Of a DNA stretch of 64,000 bases, positions 56,250-64,000 are shown in pieces. Location of the stretch: positions 1,110,149 to 1,174,148 of the forward strand of contig MNCI01021399.1 of assembly GCA_015680685.1 (NCBI GenBank), given 5' to 3'. A program made the translations under genes and the position numbers. How positions within the stretch are numbered: the stretch's first letter is position 1; every line of letters starts with the position of its first letter. Under the pieces are notes generated by a model. It was given only the letters and a program-made list of their open reading frames with translations, made no database searches and was not told where the DNA came from. The stretch comes from Gnetum montanum. Lineage: Eukaryota; Streptophyta; Gnetopsida; Gnetales; Gnetaceae.

Positions 56250-58224
56250 TGAAACACCACAAAAATTTGGACCTAACACTTTCAGAAAAGAATCGAGCTA
56301 AGTCATGATGCTTCCCAGCATGACTGAAACTTATGAACTTCACACAACACCATCAAACAAAGTCAAATCAAGCAAGTAAAAGTTCCTCAAGATCTATTAG
56401 AGACTACATCAACATCCAGCCATAAGAACTAAAAGTTTCAAACTCAAAAACACTTAGTTTTGACTAAGTATACTTCTTGCACACAGGCGTGCACGCCCAG
56501 CATGCAGCTCAACATGCAGCAACTTTTGGACCTTAAAAATGAGCCAAAACATGCAATAATTGAGCATCTTAACCCCCAAGGACCTTCACCAAGGTCCCAA
56601 GTAGCTCTGAGGCACCAAAAAATTAAATTTTGAGCTCTAAATGATGGATTTTCATTCATGCACGCCTAGCGTGCATGCCCAACGTGCACCATCAAGGATC
56701 TCTCAGAACAGGCATCCCAGAACAAGATTTCCACCTACAATCAACTCTTGAAGGTAAGGCAATTGTTAGGCATCATACCAGGCTCTCAAAAATGAAAATT
56801 CAACCTCAAAATGATGCACTTCCATGACCTCTACATTGAGCATACATACTCTGCACGCCCAGCGTGCAGCCCAGCATACACCATAAAAACGGCCCAAAAC
56901 AGACATCAAAAGGAAATATTTTCATCTAAAATTGATTCTCAAGGTAAGGGAACTATCGGGAATCATCAAAGGCACCTAAAAATCAATTTTTAACCTTGAA
57001 ATGATGCATTTTTATGTGTGTACGATGGGTACATCTTGCTGTATGCTGCCAGCATATAGCCCAACGTACACCACCAAAAATGGCCCAAAACAAGCATCAA
57101 AAGGAAAGATTTTCACTTAAATTTGACTCTTGGAGGTAGGTAAATTGTTGGGCATCATCAAAAGAATCTGAAATCAAGTTTTAACCTTGAAATGATGCAT
57201 TTTTATGCGTGTACATTGGGTATATCTTGTTGTACACTACCAGCGTACAACCCAGCATAGACCACCAAAAACGGCCCAAAATAGGCACTAAAGAGCAAGA
57301 TTTTCATCTAAAAGTGATTCTTGGAGGTAGGTAAACTATTGGGCATCATCACAGGTACCTAAAAATCAATTTTTGACCTTAAAATAAAGCATTTTCATGT
57401 GTGTACCCTGGGTACATTTTGGTGTATGCTGAGTCTGTACGCTGAGGTTGATGCTGAGTCTGTACGCTGAGGTCAAGTCTGTACACTAGGTTCATATGCC
57501 TAGCATGTACATGCTAGCATGTAGCATGCTATATAGTTGTAACATATCCTACACTTGGTCAATGCACCACCTATCTCCCGATCTGAATTTTTCTCACCTC
57601 ATAGCCACTCATCTCCTTCCAGATTCGAATCTACCACCCAAGATCTCATAAAATCCCAATTTTTCACTAGATCGAGGTTGGAAATTTTTACAAACGAACA
57701 CAAAAATTGGAATCTATGATAATTAGCAAATCTAGGCATCAACCTTTGTATGTTGGGCATTAGACTTGGATGCTGCATTTCCCTGCAATCTAAAACTTGC
57801 ATCTTCTAGCAGCCATTATCACCCATCGGGGCTAAACAGCTACCTTGTGATCAATCCACAACTACATTCTGACCGGTGCACACTGTAATCATTTTTTTTC
57901 AATACAAAATGGTTTACATTTTTCCTAGATTTATTGCAGTTTTCTTTGTTGTTCTAGTTTAAGTTTACATTTCCATTTACATTATTGTTCCTGTTTACAT
58001 TACGGTTTACATTTAATGTGCATCGTTTACGTATAACCCAACACATTGCAAAGTGCATACATTGGGGAAGTCCTAGTTTGATCCACATGTGGACTATTCA
58101 AGGCACTCTACTTTCATCTATTCCAGCTTGCCCTCAAGCAAAGGCAGGGTCTTCTGTATTTCTTTCGAGGATCTCTCAATGTTTGTTTCATTCTAGCCTT
58201 ACACCAACGATTTCGAACAGTACA
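56250..58224 (+). repeat. D: 3' LTR
   Basis: 1975 bp, TGAAACACCAC to CAGTACA. It has about five of the tandem U3 units (near 56642, 56810, 57002, 57193 and 57384), one more than the 5' LTR, which accounts for most of the 234-bp length difference. TACGCTGAGG words at 57420-57490 and the U5 block AAGTCCTAGTTTGATCC at 58068 are as in the 5' LTR. Confidence 0.85.
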
Positions 58225-58229
58225 ATAAG

Positions 58230-58906
58230 GAGTGAGATAAGGAAGATAAAGGGGAGAGATAGGATGTGCACTTCAAAGTAGCTAAGCTAGTCAAGATGAA
58301 TGCCTTAGAATGAGGTAGGGCCTTTCTTCCATGGTGAAGCACACCTTTGGCTAGCATCCCCCTAGTACACATCCTGTGAACACAACAGAAAGAAAACTAG
58401 GAGAAATAACCACGATGCAAAATGAAGGCAAAGTCCCTACTCACTGCATATGTTGTTGAAGCTCTGGACATCTTCACTAGTGTGAAATTTCCAAAGTAGA
58501 AAAGATAGCAGTGGCTTTGGTAGCATCAGCATGGAAAGGTCGACACTAAAGATGCTAGGAGTTGTTGTGAATGTAGAAGCTCAGGAATCCCTGCCGAAGG
58601 CATGCATTCTCAGTTTAGTTGTGGGATTGGTTATCCCATATCTAAGCATCTCTTGAGCTTAGATGCTAGCAGGGGCTGGAGGTTAACAATATTATGGCTG
58701 GGCTACAATACTGCTAGAACTCCAGTAGCAGGCGTTGACCAGGGAAGTTACTGCTAAGGTGATGGGTCGTAGTGGTAGTAGGTTCGGAGGGTCAACATGA
58801 TGTCATACAACATCTTCGGAGGATAAGAAAGATGCCAAGAGTAGTGATTTTGCATATGTTTCCAATCATGTTATCATGACATCATGAACTACATTCAATA
58901 ATTGCA
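58230..58906 (-). repeat. Shared A/C LTR, right part (LTR start)
   Basis: With D and one 5-bp flank removed, this joins 48712. The probable LTR start, in the minus direction TGCAATTATTG, lies next to a purine-rich run. No gene was recognised. Confidence 0.55.
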
Positions 58907-58925
58907 ACGTCCCACCTCGTGTCAG
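58907..58925 (-). other. C: candidate polypurine tract
   Basis: On the minus strand ACACGAGGTGGGACGT directly precedes the LTR start TGCAATT. It is purine-rich but imperfect, so the exact LTR edge could shift by some bases. Confidence 0.45.
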
Positions 58926-58999
58926 CACACTCACCTGTTGTGTATTATCGTAGATGCATGCTGGGGACGTGCCGCGAACCTAGTTATAGATCTTGGTAG

Positions 59000-59400
59000 A
59001 ATATGCTATGTTGGTTTAAGGTCCTAGTAGATCGTCTATACTAGTTTAAGGTCCTAGTAGACCATATGTGCCAGTTTAATGTCATAGTAGATGGTTGTAT
59101 TGGTTTAAGGTCCCAGTAGACTGATGTTGTGCTAGTTTAAGGTCCTAGTAGACCATTATGCTAGTTTTTTGTTGTAGCAGATGGTGGATGAACTAGTTTA
59201 AGGTCCTAGTAGACCATCTGTGCTAGTTTAATGTTGTAGTGAACTATCTATGCCAGTTTTATGTCGTGGTGGATGAGCTTTGCTAGTTTAATGTCATAGA
59301 GGACATGGGTGAAGCTGTGCCAGTTTAACGTTGTAGCAGATATTTGCTTACCTTTGGAAGTTTTACATCATGGCAGATGTTTTCTTATCTACTCCATGCA
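59000..59400. repeat. C: spacer repeats after integrase
   Basis: About eleven units of CTAGTTTAAGGTCCTAGTAG followed by ACC or variants, with a period of 30-40 bp. GGTC-ctagta-GACC within a unit is an inverted repeat. The same family borders pol on its other side (62990-63330). Confidence 0.85.
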
Positions 59401-59401
59401 T

Positions 59402-60480
59402 TTAGATGTAGTACAGCTTGAGGTATGAGTGATTCATTAGGTTTGCAAACTCATTACCGTCCATGTCTACCAACTTGAAGGCTCTTTTCGCAAAGGCTTT
59501 TGTGACCATGTATGGACCTTCCCAATTGGCTAAGAATTTATTCATATGCTCATAGACAACCTTGAGAATGAGGTCTCCCTTCTGTAATGGATGTTGATGC
59601 AAGTTTGCATGGTGTTTTTGTTGTTTCTTGTTCTGATAATGCTCTATGCAACCTAGTGTTTGCACATGCTCCTCCTCTATTGAGTCAAGATCGATGATCC
59701 GCAACATGTTATTTTGGGCTTTGCTCATGATGTTAAATAGGATCATCCAAAGTGATGGTACCTACAACTCAAGAGGTAACACAGCTTTAGATCTATAAAT
59801 AAGATTGTAAGGAGTCTTACCTGTCGCAATCCTGCACGTTGTCCAGTAAGCTAATAGCACATAGAGGATTTGTTGATGCCATTGCCTCTTGCTAGTGTTA
59901 AGCATTCGTTTCAACAAGTTGATGATGGACATATTTGTAGCCTCTGCTTGTCCATTTTCCTACAGGTAATATGGTGAGGAGAATGACTGCCTAATGCTAA
60001 GATTGCTGTAGAAGGTTTGGGTTTCTGCACTACTAACCTGTGGCCTGCTGTTGCTCACAATAGTCATCAGTAGCCCAAACCTTGTTACGATGTTATCCAA
60101 GATGAACTGGAAAATATGTTGAGATGTAGTTTTCCTTAGGGGAATAGCTTCCAATCACTTGGTAAAATACTTGGTGGCTATGATGATGAAGCTATGCCTT
60201 GAGGAAGACTTAGGGGTGATAGGTCATATGAGGTCTAGTCCCCATTGTTGGAAAGGTCATGTGATCTGCATCGAGTGTAGCTTTGTAGGTGAAATGTGTA
60301 TGAGATTTGCATATCTTTGGCACATGCCACACATTTTGACTTTTGATAGGTAATCACACTCTATGTCAGGCCAATAGTACCCTAGGCATCTAATTTCTGT
60401 AGCCATAGCCCTAGGTGCTATGTGTCCACCACATAATCCCTCATGTACCTCATTAAAAACCTTATGTGCTTACCCCTTAT
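59402..60480 (-). pseudogene. pol: C: integrase
   Basis: Read leftwards: a zinc-binding start (EVHEGLCGGHIAPRAM, then LGYYWPDIE), core WGLDLI-PITPKSSSRHSFII, TKYFTK-LEAIPLRKTTS, TIVSNSRPQ (Asp of the usual VSDNG is lost) and, at 59746-59402, an uninterrupted C-terminal part. This ends with ILKVVYEHMNKFLANWEGPY, MVTKAFAKRAFKLVDMDG and NHSYLKLYY. WEGPY is the GPY/F module of gypsy integrases. The first catalytic Asp is kept; the second is not. Confidence 0.8.
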
Positions 60481-61300
60481 TCATGCATACTAGCAATATC
60501 CTGTCATAGGAGCACTTACATAGGGCATTATCTCTCATGAGCAGATATTGCCGAGCATGCTTACGGATCACATCTCTTTGGGCAAATGTTAATCCACTTG
60601 GGGCTTCGCCGTGTTGCAGGTGGGTTTTAATGTTGGTATACCACTCTTGGGTATCCGTAGCATTGACAGAGGCTATGTGTACCACTTGAGTAATAGGCTC
60701 AATGCACTCAGTAATCGAGGTTGGAAAACTTGCAAACAAGTATGATGGAATATTTAGCACTAGGGTGGCTAAGGTGTCTGCTATGGTGTTCTTGTTGCAT
60801 GGCACATGTTGCACATCCATAGTTGCAAACTATTTAAGTAGGTTTTTTGCTAGGTTGTAGTAGGGTTGCAAGTGTGTAGCTTTGAAGGCATAGACCTTGG
60901 TAATTTGATTCACAACTAGTTGTGAATCTCTACGAATCACTAGGTGTTGTATGCATAGTGTTTGGGCAGCTGAGAGCCCTCTAAGTAGCTCCTTGTACTC
61001 TACCATGTTGTTTGTGCAGGGTAATGCAAAACGATAAGCAAAAGGATGCATTTACCTAGAGGGAAACATAATGACAATAGCTACACTACCCCCTCATGCA
61101 GTCGAGGTGCTATCAAAGTGTAAAGTAGCTTCAAGGTGCGATGGGACAACATTGATAGCATTAACATGCTCGTCTAGGAATTTGGGATCTATGGTCTCCT
61201 GGTCATTGATGGGTGAGGCCATAAGTTGCATCGCTATGGCTTGCCCTTTCGTCGATGACTGGCTCACATAATGCAAATCAAATTCCACAGTTATTGCTTT
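60481..61300 (-). pseudogene. pol: C: RNase H
   Basis: Read leftwards: ATLHFDSTST (first catalytic Asp kept), FALPCTNNMVEYKELLRGLS, VIRRDSQLVVNQITKVYAFK, then MDVQHVPCNKNTIADTLATL. The last is the usual 'hxHVPxxxNxxADxLAxLA' end of retroelement RNase H, whose final Asp is kept (IADTL). Glu of NMVEY is also present. Frame changes separate these parts. Confidence 0.8.
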
Positions 61301-61499
61301 CCATCAAGCTATCTTGCTACTTTCATACAGGCTGTTTGTGATAGCCCAGAGTATGTTGCTTTTGCAAATAATGTTAATTTTACTACAAAACAAGTAATGC
61401 CTCTACTTTTTTAATGTAAATACTAAGGCAAGGAAATTTCTCTCCACCTCATTGTATTTTGCTTCATACACTATTAATTCATAACTCAAATAGTACACT

Positions 61500-62873
61500 G
61501 GTGTCTCAGATCTATCATCTCATTTATGACATAACAGTGTTGCAATAGATGTGTTGGAGGTGGCAAGGTAGATGAAGAAAGACTTATCCCTTTGTGGTAG
61601 GTAAATAGTTGGGAGGTGCAAAAGATCTTTCTTTAGGTCATCAAAGCCTTGTTGGTATTGAGTTGTCCATTTGAAGTTAACCCCTTTCTTTAGAAGATGT
61701 TGCATAGGATGTAACTTGTCAGTTAACTTTGCTATAAACCTTTGGATGAACTGTACTCTACCTTATAACCCACGTAATTATTTAAGGTTTGTAGGAGGTG
61801 CTAGGTTGACGATGGCCTTAACTTTGTTAGTGTCCATCTATATTCTAGCCTCTGATACTACAAACCCTAACATGCATTCAATTCTCACTCCAAAGACACA
61901 CTTTTTAGGATTGAGGTGCAAATCATGCATTTGAAAACACTTGAGGACTACCCCTAGATCACATGGGTGATCAGCGACTTCTTTAGATTTGAATGCTATA
62001 TCATCCACATAGTCATTTAGCGTTTCTAAGATGTAGTCACTAAAGATGTAAGTCATGGCTCGCTGGTAGGTTTCTCTGACGTTCTTGAGCCCAAAGGGCA
62101 TCATAGTGTAATAAAAGGTACCCCATGGGGTCATGAAGGTTTTTGTTAACTGATGCTCTGGGTTAATAAAAATTTGGTTGTAGCTAGAGAAACCATCCAT
62201 GAAGGATAATAGAGCATGACCAACTGTAGTGTCGATGAGTTGATTGATGCTCTGAAGTGGGAAATCGTCTTTGATTGTTGCCTTGTTCAGATCTCAGAAG
62301 TCTATATAGATTCGTATTCCTCCTATTTTCTTAGAAACTACAACTATGTTGGACACCCATTTTGAGTAATCAACTACCCAGATGAAGCCAGCTTGGTACA
62401 GCTTGGTGATTTCATCTCGTACGGCAAATGTGATCTTTGGTTTAACTTTACAAGCTTTTTTCTTGACTACTTTCATGGACGGGTCTAAGATGATGTTGTG
62501 TTGTATCATCCTCGGGTCTAAACCTGGCATGTCGCTATATGACCATGCAAATACTTCAATGTTATCTTACAGAATCTTGGCTACATATTTGTGCATCTAC
62601 GAATCTAGGAGGGAACTAAGTTTTAATGTTTTTACTTCTCCCTTGGATGTGGTCATAGACGTCTCAATCAGAGGGTTGTCAGTTACATCCCCGACCTCTA
62701 AATCTAGGGTTTGGACTAGGTGCTCAAGCTAGTCTCGGGATGTTTCTAAGGACACGATGGTGCTAACTTTGAGTGATTCCTAGTCTATTAGATCTAGGTT
62801 CAGTTTTCTCATGAGCTTGCCATGTGGACCTACTAAAGTTAGAGGTGAAGAGAGATCATGATGGATTTCCATT
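61500..62873 (-). pseudogene. pol: C: pol N-terminus and reverse transcriptase
   Basis: From ATG at 62873: MEIHHDLSSPLTLVGPHGKL, an acidic linker, VFAWSYSDMPGLDPRMIQHN, EITKLYQAGFIWVVDYSKWV, SNIVVVSKKIGGIRIYIDF, MDGFSSYNQIFINPEHQLTK, TFMTPWGTFYYTMMPFGLKN, NDYVDDIAFKSKEV (catalytic YVDD intact), LNPKKCVFGVRIECMLGFVV and LLKKGVNFKWTTQYQQGF. It is the best-preserved RT in the window; long frames remain at 61838-62200 and 62294-62530. The shared 'HGKL' start with A argues for a genuine pol initiation site right after the repeats. Confidence 0.85.
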
Positions 62874-62989
62874 TTTGCTCAACCTACCAAAATAAAATGA
62901 GAGTCTGGTTAAGAGGTACCTATTGGTAGTAATCATGTATAGTGAAAATTTGGAAAGCAACAATGAGATGCGATTAGTAAAGTATGATG

Positions 62990-63330
62990 CAAGGCTAAAA
63001 TTCACTAGTTTAATGTCATGGTAGACTGTTAAGATGCAAAGATGCAAAACTGCTGAAAAATGTAAAACCGATGTATAGATGCAAAGCTGTTAGTTTAGTG
63101 TCATTGTGAACTACCTAAACGTAAACTACAAAACCACTAGTATACAAAATGGAAAGTTGCTAGTGTAAAAATGCAAAATTGTTAATGCGAAAATGTGAAA
63201 CTGCTAGTTTAGTGTTATTGCGGACTGTGAATGTGTAGAAGGTTGAGACTACTAGTTTAAGGTCTTTTTGAACTGCTAACTAGAGTGAAACTATATGCTA
63301 GGAGTGCTAGTTTTAGGTCTTTTCAGATAG
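62990..63330. repeat. C: spacer repeats between pol and the antisense gene
   Basis: CACTAGTTTAATGTCATGGT, GCTAGTTTAGTGTTATTGCG, CTAGTTTAAGGTCTTTTTG and similar units, with more decay than at 59000-59400, correspond to 29400-29775 in A. An ambiguous base lies at 63339. Confidence 0.75.
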
Positions 63331-63478
63331 CTACCTGNTGTGCCAAGATCTTTCACCTAGACTGGCCTATTTTAATGCCAACAGTGTTACGATGTCATGG
63401 TGAGCATGCTACACTACATGGCATACTCTACATTAAATGGAGAGAGAGAATGGAAAGTTTTCCATTTTTACCATTATG

Positions 63479-63490
63479 GCTATAAATAGG
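63479..63490 (+). promoter_or_regulatory. TATA box of the antisense gene in C
   Basis: GGCTATAAATAGGGA, matching 29987-30000 in A, with a related downstream sequence (AACCTATGGTAAGCTCGTTA here, ACCCCAAGGTAATCTGGTTA in A). Confidence 0.75.
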
Positions 63491-63509
63491 GATTAACCTA
63501 TGGTAAGCT

Positions 63510-63760
63510 CGTTATCTTCACTGTAATAGCACAGAGCCCACATTCTGAGCACAAAGCAATTTTGGAACGCAGAGTGATTGTGTCAGCAGAGAGCAAGGCA
63601 GTTTTGGCATAGCAATGAGGGAAGAGTTAGTAAGCAAGACGATGGCTCCCAAGAAGGAACGTAAAGACCTAGTGCTTCCTAAGGTTGATGAAGTGAAGGA
63701 AACCCTAGGGTGCATGATGCAGGCACGCATTGTAGTGTGAGAGGTGACATTGTTGACCTG
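63510..63760 (+). CDS. Antisense gene, exon 1 (element C; rest beyond the window)
   Basis: After the TATA box, an ATG at 63615 opens a 41-codon frame (MREELVSKTMAPKKERKDLV, then LPKVDEVKETLGCMMQARIV) that stops at 63738. A splice donor CTG|GTAGGC follows at 63760/63761. Exon 1 of A has the same layout. The rest of the gene should lie to the right of the window if C is complete. Confidence 0.5.
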
Positions 63761-64000
63761 GTAGGCTGCTATGCTTCCTCTATTTTCTCATGCTTCTGTT
63801 ATCATTTTTTTTCTTGCTTTTTTCTTTTGTGATTTAGTTTTAGTTGTCTATGTTTTTTTTCATCGCATTGTCATTGTTTTGGCCTTTACACCATTGCTGT
63901 TTCCATCTTGGCCATGGCAGATGTACAAATGCTACGCTAAAGTTGCATGCAAAGTCACCTAGGCCATCATCGCTATGACTGTCATTATCATAGAGACTTG
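63761..64000 (+). other. Antisense gene, start of intron 1 (element C)
   Basis: T-rich sequence beginning GTAGGCTGCTATGC, with TGCTACGC words near 63930, similar to 30260-30358 in A. The short plus-strand frame 63771-63962 is hydrophobic because of the T-rich intron and is not called as a gene. Confidence 0.45.

Larger units (their letters stand above)
48713..58224 (+). mobile_element. D: pol-less Ty3/gypsy-type element with gag and protease
   Basis: All structural parts are present in order: 5' LTR (48713-50453), primer-binding site, leader, gag, Pro-rich repeats, protease, spacer, polypurine tract and 3' LTR (56250-58224). RT, RNase H and integrase are missing: protease is followed by a stop, repeats and 1.2 kb of non-coding spacer. 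The gag and protease proteins are the closest in the window to those of A, and the primer-binding site is the same type. It would have to borrow pol from a relative such as A or C. The LTRs have diverged and differ by one repeat unit, so the insertion is not recent. Confidence 0.85.

Noticed and set aside
1-64000. tRNA, rRNA or small nuclear RNA genes
   Set aside because: None was recognised by eye. The tRNA-related stretches at 45999-46017 and 50459-50477 are primer-binding sites.

Overview
The window looks like intergenic DNA from a large, repeat-rich seed-plant genome. A conifer or other gymnosperm is my best guess, from long LTRs, heavy decay and CpG-poor, AT-rich sequence, but nothing here proves the taxon. 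I find no intact host gene. Almost everything explainable is nested, mutated Ty3/gypsy LTR retrotransposon sequence plus captured pieces of host genes. Element names (A to G, B1, B2) are mine.

Layout, left to right. 1-9732 (E, plus strand): AT-rich DNA, a degenerate array with a period near 190 bp (about 2130-4150), a TTGACC-rich stretch, a broken pol (4880-8030) and its 3' LTR (8282-9732). About 9815-26530 (G, plus): a second gypsy-type element with LTR-like repeats at both ends, two copies of a plant-transposon-like ORF, gag (about 20150-21170) and pol (about 22440-25400). It carries F, a CpG-rich solo LTR (16964-18510) with a perfect 5-bp target-site duplication (TSD). 27085-28024: a 940-bp segment bounded by 22-bp inverted repeats that interrupts the pol of A. 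28025 to about 46000 (A, minus): pol, repeats, an intron-bearing gene on the opposite strand, repeats, protease, gag, leader and primer-binding site. 46023-58906: the LTR of A, split by element D. 58907-64000 (C, minus): pol with the start of the same antisense gene to its right. C's 3' end meets the same LTR that serves as A's 5' LTR, so A and C look like a tandem pair sharing one LTR.

Insertions into A/C: D (48713-58224, plus) is a near-complete element with two LTRs, primer-binding site, gag, protease and polypurine tract, but no pol. B1 (30359-33251, TSD gctac) and B2 (42511-45707, TSD gttat) are related 2.9- and 3.2-kb elements with TGTTGG/CCAACA ends. They share about 1.6 kb, and each carries a different host-gene fragment: a subtilisin-like protease piece in B1 and a DDM1-type SNF2 chromatin-remodeller piece in B2.

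Best candidates for something undescribed: (1) the A/C family, with an antisense, spliced, TATA- and poly(A)-signal-bearing gene placed between protease and reverse transcriptase; (2) the B elements, LTR-like units with different host genes inside what would be their U3; (3) the pol-less element D beside pol-bearing relatives that share its primer-binding site and U5 block; (4) inverted-word clusters built on TACGCT/AGCGTA or CTATG/CATAG that recur in unrelated-looking U3 and spacer regions. All alignments were made by eye; no identity percentages, database searches or splice predictions were run.
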